Shown one piece after another: positions 16,765-25,604 of a stretch of DNA of 52,755 nucleotides. The stretch is from Candidatus Accumulibacter propinquus (lineage in GTDB: Bacteria; Pseudomonadota; Gammaproteobacteria; Burkholderiales; Rhodocyclaceae): NCBI GenBank assembly GCA_016714935.1, contig JADKBU010000024.1, positions 1 through 52,755 on the forward strand, in the 5' to 3' direction. Positions within the stretch are counted from its first letter, which is position 1; each line of letters starts with the position of its first letter. A program made the translations under genes and the position numbers. The notes beneath the pieces are model-generated. The model was not told where the DNA came from. It saw only the letters and a program-made list of their open reading frames with translations, and searched no databases.

Positions 16765-19182
16765 ATGGCAACAGATGCACCTCGGAATGTTGATGACGCT
16801 CCGCAAACACCCGCGTGCTGCGGCCAGCAGATCCCTCGTTTATTTGGCTGGCAAAGGCGTAACGCTGCCACATCCGCGAAGTCCGGCTCCCGCAACTTCA
16901 CAACATGGCTCGGAACCCTCCTGGTAGCGGTGTGCACGACGCTGGCGCACGGCCAGATCCCGATACCCACAGCGCAGAGCAGCGTGCCCAAGCCTAAAGC
17001 GGTCGCCACCACGGTGGACCAGCGTACCCAGATCGAAGCACAACTGAGCGAGGCGCGCCGTCGGCAGGAAACCGGGCATCTGGAAGAGGGGGGAACTCCG
17101 GGTGCCGAGGAATTGCCGGCGAGCGATCGCCAGAGGCTCTTCGACCGCCTGGTCATTGCCTATAGCGAACAACTCAAACTGCTGGACGAACTGGAGAGCG
17201 TGAAAACCGCGCAACCCGACAACCCGCACAAGCAGACCCTGATGGCGGAGTTCGCCGGCCCGCCGCCCTACTCCGCGCTACGGGTCGATGCCTTGCGCGA
17301 CCTTGTGGATTCAGGAAAGGAACGCCTGCACAGTCTGGCGTCGACGGAACGCGCACTGGAGACGCTCAAAGTCGGACGGCTTGAGACGCAACAGCGCGCG
17401 GCGGAAGCAGTACGGCTGGCAGAGGACAAACTCGCCCGGGCCGACGGTCAGAGCGCTATTGACAAGGAACGCCTGGGCCGGGAACTGGCCATTCTGCGTC
17501 GGCAACTCGCCGAAGCAGAACTGGCCAACATCGGCATGGGACTCGAAAGGGTCCGCCTGGAAAGGAAAGGGGTTCAGGCACTCAACTCCGAGCTGGAGCG
17601 TTTGCTGACCCGCGTGCGACCTGAACAACGCCTCGGCAAGGAGGAACTGGAACAGCAACAAGCGCTGCTGCGCAAGGAGTTGAACGTGGTCATCGCGGAG
17701 ATCGATGCGCTCGTGATCGCTAACGGCAAGCGCTCCACGGAACGTCAACAACTGAACAAACTCGTGGCGGAAGCCGGCAGCAGCGCGTCGCAGGCGGACA
17801 GGCTGGAGCTGCTTGACGCACGCCTGGAAACCGACCGCGTGCTACTGCTGACGCTGACCTGGTTGCAGACGACGCTGCAGGTGGCAAGCGACGCCTGGGC
17901 ACAGCGTTACGTCGGCTTTCATTCCGAGGATGCCAACACCCGCCAGTCTGTGATCTCGGGTCTGAGCCAGAGCAGGGAAGAATTGGCCGGCCGCAAGCAG
18001 ATTGTCGACGAACTGCAGCAGGCAGCGCGCGTTGCGGTCCACGAGCAGCAGTTGCGCCTGGGTGGAACGTCGCTTGACCCGGACGCCACGGACAAGGATT
18101 CGAGCCTGTACGAAGCGCTGCAACAGCGGGCGCGGGCGTACCAGCGCCTGCAACGGGCGAGTGCCCGGATGGAACGTCAACTCGATCGCTGGCTCGATGA
18201 CTTCGGATTCACTGCCAGGACCACCAGCGCCAACGACTGGCAGCTTGGTGCCCTGCAGTTGGCACAGACGTTGAAGTCGATCTGGAACTTCGAGATGTTT
18301 GCCGTCGAGGATTCGACAGTCATCGATGGCAAGACGGTGACCGTCACCTACGGGGTTACGGTCGGCAAGAGCATCGGTGCACTGCTGCTCTTCCTGTTCG
18401 GCTACTGGTTGTTCGCACTGCTTTCACGGCGCCTGCAGCGAGTGATGGTGAGCCGCTTCGGGGTCAACGAGCAAATGGCCAGCGTGATTCGTCGCTGGGC
18501 GATGATCTCCCTGGCGGTGGCGCTGATCATCTTCATTCTCAATCTCGCGCGCATTCCCCTGACGGTCTTCGCATTCATGGGTGGGGCACTGGCCATCGGT
18601 ATCGGTTTCGGCACCCAGACCATCATCAAGAACGTGATCAGCGGGATCATCATCCTCTTTGAACGCAAGATCCGCGTAGGCGACATCATCGCCCTGGGCG
18701 GCATGACCGGCCATGTCATTGCCGTCGACCTGCGCGCTTCGACGGTGCGTGGCTTCGACGGTGTCGAAGCGTTGGTGCCGAATTCCAGCTTTCTCGAAAA
18801 CCAGGTCGTCAACTGGACCTATTCGAACCCGCGCATCCGCCGTGAGATCCGGTTGGGCATCGCCTACGGGTCACCGATCCGAGCGGCCGCCGAGATTATT
18901 GCGCGCTGTGCCGAGGATCACGCGCAGGTCCTGAAGGATCCGCCACCGGAAGTCTTCTTCGAAGACTTCGGCGACAATGCGCTGCTGTTGGTCCTCGTCT
19001 TCTGGGTCGAACTGGGGCCGAATCTGGTTGCCCGCAGGGTGGATAGCGACCTCCGGCATGCGATCGGGCAGCGTCTGGAAGCCGCAGGAATTCCGATTCC
19101 GTTCCCGCAGCGTGATGTGCATCTCGACATTTCACAACCGTTACCGGTACGGCTGACGCAACCCCCCGCCGACAACGTCTGA
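16765..19182 (+). CDS. Large MscS-family mechanosensitive channel with a coiled-coil periplasmic region
   Basis: This encodes about 805 residues. A hydrophobic segment (WLGTLLVAVCTTLAHGQ at about 52-68) looks like a signal sequence, so the true start may be internal; no good ribosome site is seen at 16765. Residues about 90-400 are a heptad-rich, charged Leu/Glu/Gln/Arg region, probably a long periplasmic coiled coil. Four hydrophobic helices follow, and the MscS core with pore helix (LAIGIGFGTQTIIKNVISGI) and beta domain (RKIRVGDIIALGGMTGHVIA, then VEALVPNSSFLENQVVNWTY). Such KefA/MscM-like channels release solutes on hypo-osmotic shock. Confidence 0.88.
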   Translation: MATDAPRNVDDAPQTPACCGQQIPRLFGWQRRNAATSAKSGSRNFTTWLGTLLVAVCTTLAHGQIPIPTAQSSVPKPKAVATTVDQRTQIEAQLSEARRRQETGHLEEGGTPGAEELPASDRQRLFDRLVIAYSEQLKLLDELESVKTAQPDNPHKQTLMAEFAGPPPYSALRVDALRDLVDSGKERLHSLASTERALETLKVGRLETQQRAAEAVRLAEDKLARADGQSAIDKERLGRELAILRRQLAEAELANIGMGLERVRLERKGVQALNSELERLLTRVRPEQRLGKEELEQQQALLRKELNVVIAEIDALVIANGKRSTERQQLNKLVAEAGSSASQADRLELLDARLETDRVLLLTLTWLQTTLQVASDAWAQRYVGFHSEDANTRQSVISGLSQSREELAGRKQIVDELQQAARVAVHEQQLRLGGTSLDPDATDKDSSLYEALQQRARAYQRLQRASARMERQLDRWLDDFGFTARTTSANDWQLGALQLAQTLKSIWNFEMFAVEDSTVIDGKTVTVTYGVTVGKSIGALLLFLFGYWLFALLSRRLQRVMVSRFGVNEQMASVIRRWAMISLAVALIIFILNLARIPLTVFAFMGGALAIGIGFGTQTIIKNVISGIIILFERKIRVGDIIALGGMTGHVIAVDLRASTVRGFDGVEALVPNSSFLENQVVNWTYSNPRIRREIRLGIAYGSPIRAAAEIIARCAEDHAQVLKDPPPEVFFEDFGDNALLLVLVFWVELGPNLVARRVDSDLRHAIGQRLEAAGIPIPFPQRDVHLDISQPLPVRLTQPPADNV

Positions 19183-19256
19183 AGCCCCTGCACGATTGCC
19201 GGCCGGCGTTACAGGCCCATCGCCGAAGCGCTGACGGTGATCGGCATTGCAGATCC

Positions 19257-19769
19257 TCAGTGGCGACTGGTCGTGTCCAGGGATGGAAACTTCGCGGCGT
19301 AATGAGCGATCCACTCCAGCGCCGCGGCCTCGCCGTCGAGCACTCGTCCTTCGCTGTGCAACACTTCCTTGCGGTAGTGCTCGATCTGGCAGATCTGCTC
19401 CACCATGCGGGCAGCGAAGACATCATCGGATTCCATGAACCGGATACCGACTTCGTAATACAGGCCATGGCGACGGCACCATACCACCGAACCCGCCGCG
19501 TGGAAGGCCGGCTTTACCAGCGGGATGGTCAGCCGTACACCGGACCCGACCTCCAGTGGCCGCTCCGAGCGACAGGCCAACCCACCGAGGCTGATGTCCT
19601 TCAGACGACGCAACCTCGTCGGCAAAGGCACCTCGGCATCGATCTCGATCGGAATGTCGGCCGGATGCCGAAGAAAACCGCGTCCCACCTGTGCCGATCC
19701 CATCTGCCAGCCCTCCTCCAGTTCGACCTCCTGACCCCGTTCAGCGAAGGCGATCGCCAACAGCTCCAT
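19257..19769 (-). CDS. PilZ-domain protein, predicted cyclic-di-GMP receptor
   Basis: This encodes 170 residues. The PilZ binding motif is complete: RxxxR at R30-R34 (RGFLR) and DxSxxG at 58-63 (DISLGG), followed by the beta-barrel with VVWCRRHGLYYEVGIRFME. The domain is followed by a C-terminal helical extension. It should bind c-di-GMP and act in the cytoplasm on an unknown partner. It lies about 110 bases downstream of nirH on the same strand; a functional tie to denitrification is not shown. The start is the first ATG, with an alternative at the Met of MGSAQVGRG. Confidence 0.85.
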   Translation of the reverse strand: MELLAIAFAERGQEVELEEGWQMGSAQVGRGFLRHPADIPIEIDAEVPLPTRLRRLKDISLGGLACRSERPLEVGSGVRLTIPLVKPAFHAAGSVVWCRRHGLYYEVGIRFMESDDVFAARMVEQICQIEHYRKEVLHSEGRVLDGEAAALEWIAHYAAKFPSLDTTSRH

Positions 19770-19881
19770 CAGGCAAGTGCGCGAGCCTGTCGGACCTGCG
19801 CACCGACGGTCGAATTGTACGGCAGATGTCGATCGGCCGTGCAGCAGCGGCTCGGCCTAGGTACGCGCAGGGAAGCACTAC

Positions 19882-20367
19882 TCAAGCACCGATCCGCAGG
19901 CCCGATTTCTTGAGAATGCTGGTCGAAAAGAGGACATCGTACGAACGGCAATCGCACCCGATGACCGCCGCAATCTTCGCCACCTTGTCCCGCACTTCCG
20001 CCCGTGAACTACCATGCACCATGGCAAACAGGTTGAACGGCCACTCGGGAAGTCGGCGCGGCCGGTGATAACAGTGGGTGACGAAATCGAGCGCTCCGAC
20101 ACGAGCGCCAAGTTGATCAATACGCTCGTCCGGAACATCCCAAACACTCATGCCGTTGGCGGTATAACCAATCGCGTAGTGATTGGGCACGGCGCCAATG
20201 CGGCGAATGGCGCCACTCTCAAGCATGCGCGCCAACCGCGTCATCACCTCTGCCGGCGAAATGCCGACCTCCTCGGCCAACTGGTGATAGGGGCGCGGCA
20301 CCAACGGCAGACCGCCCTGGGTCGATAACACCAGGCGGCGATCGATCGGGTCGAGGCCGCCCGTCAT
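19882..20367 (-). CDS. nirH: Siroheme decarboxylase subunit NirH (heme d1 biosynthesis)
   Basis: This encodes 161 residues, an Lrp/AsnC-like fold with an N-terminal winged helix (HQLAEEVGISPAEVMTRLAR) and a RAM-like domain with THCYHRPRRLPEWPFNLFAM. In heme d1 synthesis the NirDLGH complex decarboxylates siroheme to didecarboxysiroheme. The call NirH rather than NirG is from gene order (last of the set). The start at 20367 overlaps the nirG stop (ATGA at 20364-20367); a longer upstream frame is antisense or overlap. The conserved histidine in the CYHRP motif fits the active site reported for NirDL proteins. Confidence 0.88.
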   Translation of the reverse strand: MTGGLDPIDRRLVLSTQGGLPLVPRPYHQLAEEVGISPAEVMTRLARMLESGAIRRIGAVPNHYAIGYTANGMSVWDVPDERIDQLGARVGALDFVTHCYHRPRRLPEWPFNLFAMVHGSSRAEVRDKVAKIAAVIGCDCRSYDVLFSTSILKKSGLRIGA

Positions 20368-20843
20368 GGCCGCACCGGCAGTTTCATCTCGACGAAATAC
20401 TCCTGCAGCTTCGGGAAGCTGAAGACCTGCAAACCACTGCTCTGTTGTATCTGCCCGATGGCCGCATCGATACCGGCCTCGCTCTCGGCAGCAAGAACGA
20501 ACCACATGTTGAACTCGCTGTTCCGCTCACTCTCGCGGCGGTAGTTGTGGGCAACCGCGGGCAGTGAATTGACGACCGCGAGCACTCGCTGCCAGTCCGT
20601 TTCAGGAACGCGCATCGCCGCCAGAACGAAGGCGCCACCCATACGTTCGACCTGAAAGAGCGGGCCAAAGCGAGTCAGCACGCGCCGGTCGAGCAGGCGT
20701 TGCAGGCGCCGGAGCAAGTCCGCCTCGGCAATCCCCAGCCCCCCGGCCACTTCAGCGTAGGGCCGTTCGCAGATCGGAAAACCGCCCTGCAGCGTGTCGA
20801 TGATCGCGCGATCGATCGTGTCGAGTTCGATCGCCTCACGCAT
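20364..20843 (-). CDS. nirG: Siroheme decarboxylase subunit NirG
   Basis: This encodes 159 residues, homologous to its neighbours: a helix-turn-helix-like segment (ADLLRRLQRLLDRRVLTRFG) and the core VAHNYRRESERNSEFNMWFV. It ends with FPKLQEYFVEMKLPVRP, like NirD and NirG proteins. It overlaps nirDL by 8 bases and nirH by 4. Order and type agree with nirF-nirDL-nirG-nirH in denitrifying betaproteobacteria. It acts in the cytoplasm with the other NirDLGH subunits. Confidence 0.88.
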   Translation of the reverse strand: MREAIELDTIDRAIIDTLQGGFPICERPYAEVAGGLGIAEADLLRRLQRLLDRRVLTRFGPLFQVERMGGAFVLAAMRVPETDWQRVLAVVNSLPAVAHNYRRESERNSEFNMWFVLAAESEAGIDAAIGQIQQSSGLQVFSFPKLQEYFVEMKLPVRP

Positions 20844-21819
20844 AATGCGCGCCGCGCTGCTTGAAACGGGTCAGCGAGAACAGGATGTCATGCGCGTAGC
20901 CAGTCAGACCGAGCCTGGCGCGCAGTTCGGCGATACTCGCCTCGACCTGCGCACGGTCCTGACCGTGAATCATGCAGAACAGATTGTAGGGCCACTCGGG
21001 AGGCACCCGCGGACGCTGGTAGCAGAGCGTCACTCCGGTGGCACAGGCCAGCCTCTCGCCGATCTCGCCGACATCGGCGTCGGGGATGTCGTGAACCAGC
21101 ATCGCATTGGCCATATACCCGAGTTCGCGGTGCCTGACAATGACTCCGAAACGCTTGATGACGCCTTCGGCGCACCAGCGACGGATTCTTTCGAGAACCT
21201 CGCTCTCGTCGCAGCCGACACGACTGGCAAGAACCGCGAACGGACGAATGAACAGCGGCAAGCCTTCCTGCAAGGCACTGACCAGACGGCGCTCACCCTC
21301 ATCCAGCGGCTTCGGCGGCACGAAGGGCTGCCAGCGTACACCACCGCTGGTGGCCGGCTTCTGCCCTTTGCCATCCAGTGGGAAACCGAGATCGATGTGG
21401 TACTCCTGCAGCAGGGGCAAGCGTAGCAGCGGCCAGCCAGCCGCCTGTTCTATGGCGCCGAGGGCGGCCTGCAGGCGGCCTTCCGAACCGGCCGTGACGA
21501 CCAGCCACAGATTGTAGCGGTGCTCGCGCTCGTAATTGTGGTTTACCTCGGGGAAGCGATTCACCGCCTCGGCGGCAGCGGCCAGTTTCTCGGGCGGCAC
21601 GGCCATCGCGGCCAGCATGCTGGCGCCGATGCGCTTCGGAGCAAAGACCGCACCGACGCGTGCAATCTTTCCTTCGCGGCGCAGCCCTTCGAGCATCCGC
21701 AGGACCGCCGCTTCGGCAACACCCAGCCGCGATGCCAATTCCGCGAAAGGCGCCGAACAGAGCGGGAAGTCTCTCTGGAAATCATTGAGCAAGCGAAAAT
21801 CGAGCGCCTCATTGAGCAT
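20836..21819 (-). CDS. nirD-nirL: Fused siroheme decarboxylase NirDL
   Basis: This encodes 327 residues containing two copies of the siroheme decarboxylase fold. Residues about 1-155 are NirD-like (FAELASRLGVAEAAVLRMLE, then NHNYEREHRYNLWLVVTAGS and LLQEYHIDLGFPL). Residues about 175-327 are NirL-like (FAVLASRVGCDESEVLERIR, then LCYQRPRVPPEWPYNLFCMI). In many species these are separate genes; fused NirDL proteins are also known. The fusion removes the need for co-assembly of two of the four subunits. It starts 5 bases after the nirF stop. Confidence 0.9.
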   Translation of the reverse strand: MLNEALDFRLLNDFQRDFPLCSAPFAELASRLGVAEAAVLRMLEGLRREGKIARVGAVFAPKRIGASMLAAMAVPPEKLAAAAEAVNRFPEVNHNYEREHRYNLWLVVTAGSEGRLQAALGAIEQAAGWPLLRLPLLQEYHIDLGFPLDGKGQKPATSGGVRWQPFVPPKPLDEGERRLVSALQEGLPLFIRPFAVLASRVGCDESEVLERIRRWCAEGVIKRFGVIVRHRELGYMANAMLVHDIPDADVGEIGERLACATGVTLCYQRPRVPPEWPYNLFCMIHGQDRAQVEASIAELRARLGLTGYAHDILFSLTRFKQRGAHYA

Positions 21820-21824
21820 CTTGG

Positions 21825-22988
21825 TCAGAATCCGGTGCGGTTGGCACGGCTGGTGAAGAATATGCCGCTCGGTGCCTGGGCGGCAAATTCTCCAATTTTT
21901 TCGAAAGTCGCCGTATCGTAGATCAGCACGCGGTTGTCGTCACGTGCGGAAATCCAGACGTGCTCGCCACGCGGGGTAAACTCCATGTGCAGGACGGCTT
22001 TCCCTGGTGCAAGGGTGCGCACCACCTTGCCGCTCAGCGTATCGATCACCTCAACCCAGCCATTGTCGGGAAACGCGAAGTTGACCCACACCTGCCGGCC
22101 GTCGGGTTGTGCCATGACGAACACCGGCTGACCCCTGACCTGGATGCGGCCGGCCTCCTGCCAGCTACCGACGGCCACCACCAGCACCTCGTGGCGCCCG
22201 ATCGCCGGCAGATACGCCTTGCCCTGCGCCAACGACCAACCACGCAGATGCGGCATCTTGAAAACCGGCAACTTCTCCTGGCCGCGCCCGTAGCTCTGCA
22301 GGATGCGTCGGGTTTCCGGCTGCGGCTGCCAGGTATCGAGCAGCGCGACGCCGTCCTCGCCGAACAGTCCGGCCAGATAATAACGCCCATCCGGCGTGAC
22401 GAGTCCGTCATAGGGTTGCAGCCCGGCCGGGTAGCGCTGCGTCTGCGGGCGTCGCCGATCGGAAAAATCGCTCACCCAGATCTCGCCGGCATCGAACAGG
22501 GCATATGCAAAGCGGTTGCCAGAGAGATCGGCAAGCCCGACGACTTTGGAAAATCTCCCCGGCGCGTATTCGGCGGGCACTTCGGCGAGCAGTTCCAGCG
22601 TTTCGGCGTCAAAAGCCTTGATGCCTCCGGGTGTATAGTTCTGGGCGACGACGATGCTGCCATCCTGCGAGATGGCGCCACCGATGGCATTGCCCGACTG
22701 CAGCACCCGCTTGACGATCCGCTCGGCGAGCAGATCGACTTTCGTCAGTCCGCCATCGCGACCGAAGACGTAGGCGTAGCGGCCATCGCGCGAGTAGACC
22801 ACCGAGGCATGCGACAGGTCACCAAGCCCTGCCACATGGGCATAAGGCGCACGTCGACTGGTATCGACAAGGCTGATTTGCCCGCTCGCACGCTCGATGA
22901 CCAGCCCAAGGTCGCCGGTACCACGCCATTGCGGCGCGGCGCAGCCACAAAGTAGCACCATCGTCAACACGGTCAGCAGTCTGCCCAT
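21825..22988 (-). CDS. nirF: NirF, periplasmic lipoprotein of heme d1 biosynthesis
   Basis: This encodes 387 residues. A lipoprotein signal ends at a lipobox LCGC (13-16) with Cys16 as the lipid attachment point. The rest is an eight-bladed beta-propeller related to cytochrome cd1 (SVVYSRDGRYAYVFGRDGGL, then HMEFTPRGEHVWISARDDNR). NirF acts on a late heme d1 precursor in the periplasm. It is first of the contiguous nirF-DL-G-H run, with 128 bases separating it from the cytochrome gene upstream. It has no heme-binding CXXCH, as expected for NirF and unlike NirS or NirN. Confidence 0.92.
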   Translation of the reverse strand: MGRLLTVLTMVLLCGCAAPQWRGTGDLGLVIERASGQISLVDTSRRAPYAHVAGLGDLSHASVVYSRDGRYAYVFGRDGGLTKVDLLAERIVKRVLQSGNAIGGAISQDGSIVVAQNYTPGGIKAFDAETLELLAEVPAEYAPGRFSKVVGLADLSGNRFAYALFDAGEIWVSDFSDRRRPQTQRYPAGLQPYDGLVTPDGRYYLAGLFGEDGVALLDTWQPQPETRRILQSYGRGQEKLPVFKMPHLRGWSLAQGKAYLPAIGRHEVLVVAVGSWQEAGRIQVRGQPVFVMAQPDGRQVWVNFAFPDNGWVEVIDTLSGKVVRTLAPGKAVLHMEFTPRGEHVWISARDDNRVLIYDTATFEKIGEFAAQAPSGIFFTSRANRTGF

Positions 22989-23116
22989 GGGTCTTCACTC
23001 CAAACAGCGCCAGCAAGGCGCATGACAAATCGAGACGATCCTGGCCAGGCAAGGGGACAGAAGGTCAACTTGGCGCGAGACCATGTTGAGAGCGATTCGC
23101 CCCGCGATCATCGAAC

Positions 23117-23848
23117 TCACTTCTTCTTGGCCGCAGCCTTGGCCTTGCACATATTGCCCGGCATCACCAGGCTGGACTGGTAGGCCGAAATAGCGACCAA
23201 TTGATCGTTGTTGTACTTCTGGATGATTTTCACCATGTCGGGATTGGCGTTGCGGCGGTGACCGTCGCGAATTTCGGTCATCTGGCGCAACAGGTACTTG
23301 TAGTGCTGACCGGCGATCACCGGGAAGAACTTTTCCTTGGCTCCTTCGCCGTTCTGACCGTGGCACTCCTTGCACCCCTTCTCGTAGAGTTCCTTGCCTG
23401 TCGCCAACTGCCTGGCGAGATCCTTGCCTTCGTAACGACCATGTTCGACAGGGATACACAACTGCTCGATGAAGGCCGCGACATCAGCCAGTTCCTGTGG
23501 ATCGGTCAAGGTCACGGCAAACGGGTACATCGTCGGGTTGTCGCGCAGGCCGGCACGGATGTCGGCCATCTGCTTGATCAGCACGGTGGTGTGCTGACCC
23601 GCAAGTTGCGGGAAAGTACCGTCCGGACGGCCGGCACCCGACGGCAAGTGACAATCACTGCAGACCTCGTACGCTTCTTCACCGCGCTTCCTGTCGCCCT
23701 TGAGTTTCAGCGCTTCACTCTTCTCGCCCCCCTGGGCATTCCACTTGTAATCCTTGCTCTCGATGCCCTGAGTCTTCGGCGCTGGCGGGCCGGCCTGCAC
23801 AATACCGGCGATCGTCGCCAGGGAAACCGCCAGTATCAGCTTGTTCAT
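23117..23848 (-). CDS. Periplasmic diheme cytochrome c, c4-like
   Basis: This encodes 243 residues. The signal peptide is about 1-19 (MNKLILAVSLATIAGIVQAG). Two class I heme domains follow, with CSDCH at 63-67 and CKECH at 159-163 and likely axial methionines M107 (NPTMYPF) and M205 (NPDMVKI). Two-domain structure and motif placement are those of cytochrome c4. It probably feeds electrons to nitrite reductase cd1 or another periplasmic oxidoreductase. It stands where nirC/nirM-type cytochromes often sit ahead of nirF and has an FNR/Dnr-type box 63 bases upstream. A weak GGGGGT precedes the chosen ATG; earlier in-frame ATGs would spoil the signal peptide. Confidence 0.88.
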   Translation of the reverse strand: MNKLILAVSLATIAGIVQAGPPAPKTQGIESKDYKWNAQGGEKSEALKLKGDRKRGEEAYEVCSDCHLPSGAGRPDGTFPQLAGQHTTVLIKQMADIRAGLRDNPTMYPFAVTLTDPQELADVAAFIEQLCIPVEHGRYEGKDLARQLATGKELYEKGCKECHGQNGEGAKEKFFPVIAGQHYKYLLRQMTEIRDGHRRNANPDMVKIIQKYNNDQLVAISAYQSSLVMPGNMCKAKAAAKKK

Positions 23849-24223
23849 CGTTACCCCCATTATTTGAGAATCGATACCCGCAAATCTAGCAAGCAACCCG
23901 CCGCCCGGCGTTGATGATTGTCAAGACGCGCGCAAGCGGTGCGTATCGACCACGCATTTATGGGATCAAGGCTTGAAGAAGTTCCACTTGACGACTCCTC
24001 ACCTCCATTGCCGTGCGACTGAACGCTTCTGCGGCAATATATCGCACATTGTGCGGACAAGCCCTGCGAGATAATTTGGGTGAATCAATTTTCGCCAGGC
24101 TGCCCCTGCCGCACACCACAGCCCCGCCAATCCGTCGATCTTTCAGGCCTATCCCGCAGATTCGGGGCGGCATTCCCGAACACTCGGCACCCTGCACGCA
24201 CCGACCCGCGCTACACTGAACCG
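23849..24223. other. Divergent regulatory region between the nir block and the 24224 gene
   Basis: The region is 375 bases without a gene. It holds the FNR/Dnr-type palindrome (23911-23924) and a matching -10 for the minus strand. On the plus side, AATCAA at about 24082-24087 could be an FNR half-site but lacks the second half. No terminator is seen. Confidence 0.5.
23883..23924 (-). promoter_or_regulatory. FNR/Dnr-type box and class II promoter of the cytochrome-nir transcript
   Basis: TTGATGATTGTCAA at 23911-23924 matches TTGATnnnnATCAA at nine of ten positions. On the minus strand TAGATT (complement of 23883-23888) is a fair -10 element, and its centre lies 32 bases from the box centre. 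This is the spacing of an activator bound at -41.5. The transcript would start around 23876, some 28 bases before the cytochrome ATG. The motif is seen; regulation by an FNR, Anr or NO-sensing Dnr protein is inferred. Confidence 0.75.
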
Positions 24224-24691
24224 ATGACCAAGAATCTGCTGCTCGACGTCGCCATCCTGCTGGGACTCGCCATCCTCGGCACCGTCGGCTACCAACTGGC
24301 GCCGTTGCTCAACCCGAAAACCGACATTGCCCTGCCGCTTTCGAGTTGCGACCTCGGTCAGGGAGCCTGCGCGGCGACGCTCCCCAACGGGACTCGAATC
24401 GAGTTCGCAATCGAACCGCGACCGATTCCGGTACTCCGACCGCTGAAGCTGCAAGCCACGCTCACGGGTGGCGATGTACGCAGGATCGAGGTCGATTTCA
24501 CCGGCACGGACATGAAAATGGGTTACAACCGACTGCAACTGGAAAGGCAGGAAGGCAGCAGCGATCATTTCGTGGGGATGGCGAGCCTGCCGGTATGCAT
24601 CACCGGAAGCATGGAATGGGAAGCGACGCTGCTGATCGATACCGGCAGGGCGATCGTCGCGGTGCCGTTCCGCTTCCTCAGCGGCAAGTAA
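24224..24691 (+). CDS. Small membrane-anchored protein, FixH/YtkA-like
   Basis: This encodes 155 residues: an N-terminal membrane helix (LLLDVAILLGLAILGTVGYQ, about 5-24), then a periplasmic beta-rich domain with Cys42, Cys49 and a later Cys in SLPVCITGS. The segment GTDMKMGYNRLQLERQEGSS and the following FVGMASLPV...MEWEATLLIDT resemble FixH/YtkA/CopC-type beta-sandwiches in length and layout. The family call is tentative. The Met and Cys residues might bind copper, which would fit the neighbouring respiratory genes; that is speculation. The start at 24224 leaves only a short N-terminus before the helix. Confidence 0.7.
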   Translation: MTKNLLLDVAILLGLAILGTVGYQLAPLLNPKTDIALPLSSCDLGQGACAATLPNGTRIEFAIEPRPIPVLRPLKLQATLTGGDVRRIEVDFTGTDMKMGYNRLQLERQEGSSDHFVGMASLPVCITGSMEWEATLLIDTGRAIVAVPFRFLSGK

Positions 24692-24971
24692 TACCCTGCC
24701 CGCGTTACCGGCCTCGCTCGCCGGAGCTCGCGTCCATCCGCAAGCCCGGAGATGATTCCAGGGCAACGCCCTGCAGCGCCTCCGCCTTGCCGATGATGCG
24801 CAAAGTGTTTACATTTGCAGCCACAATCCATTGACCGGGAATCAGGGTGGCGACGCCCGATCCACTGCAACCGCAGCAACACCTCGAGTCCTGCACCATT
24901 GCCGGTCACGCGCTCGGTGGCGTGACGCGCAGCGGCTCGGCAACCGACTCGTCGCCTGGGACACTGCCCGC

Positions 24972-25562
24972 ATGCACCGCACGATCTTCGATACCCCGGT
25001 GGTGAGCACGCTGTTGCGCGCCGGCTCCGTGGCCTTTCTGCACTTCACCGGCTGGACTGTCGAAGGCCGTCTGCCGCCTGGCACCGCCAAATGCGTACTG
25101 ATCGCCGCGCCGCATACCAGCAACTGGGACCTGCCCTACACGCTGATGGTGGCCTTCAGCTTGCGCCTGCACATCTACTGGATGGGCAAGCAGAGCCTCT
25201 TCAATCCACCCTTTCGCGGTCTGATGATGTGGCTGGGCGGCATCCCGGTGAACCGCGAGAAGTCGACCGGCTTCGTGCTCGCGTCGGTGGCGGCGATCAA
25301 GGCCGCCACCGACGGACTGCAGTTGGTCGTCCCCCCGGAGGGCACACGCGGCCGTACGCGCCACTGGAAAACCGGTTTCTACCACATTGCCCTCGGCGCC
25401 GAAGTGCCGATCGTCATGGCCTACATGGACTACGATCGCAAAGTGAGCGGTCTGGGTCCGGTATTCACGCCCACCGGCGATATCGAACGCGACATGGCAT
25501 CGATCAAGTCGTTCTACGCGCCCTTCAAGGGTCGCAACGCCAGGCTGTTCGACCCCGAATAG
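24972..25562 (+). CDS. Short 1-acyl-glycerol-3-phosphate acyltransferase-like protein
   Basis: This encodes 196 residues starting MHRTIFDTPVVSTLLRAGSV. The glycerolipid acyltransferase motif HX4D is present (H48-D53 in APHTSNWD), followed by WLGGIPVNREK and VVPPEGTRGR, the second and third PlsC-type blocks. PlsC itself is near 240 residues, so this belongs to the shorter group of acyltransferases. Acyl transfer to a lysophospholipid or related lipid at the inner membrane is expected. An in-frame start at 24831 adds 47 residues of low-complexity sequence and is less likely. Confidence 0.82.
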   Translation: MHRTIFDTPVVSTLLRAGSVAFLHFTGWTVEGRLPPGTAKCVLIAAPHTSNWDLPYTLMVAFSLRLHIYWMGKQSLFNPPFRGLMMWLGGIPVNREKSTGFVLASVAAIKAATDGLQLVVPPEGTRGRTRHWKTGFYHIALGAEVPIVMAYMDYDRKVSGLGPVFTPTGDIERDMASIKSFYAPFKGRNARLFDPE

Positions 25563-25604
25563 GCCAGCGTGATCGTGGGCAGGCTGTTTGAGGAGAGTAG
25601 AGGA

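Noticed and set aside
24076..24090. Second FNR box for the 24224 gene
   Set aside because: Only the AATCAA half matches; the other half-site (TTGGG) is far from consensus.
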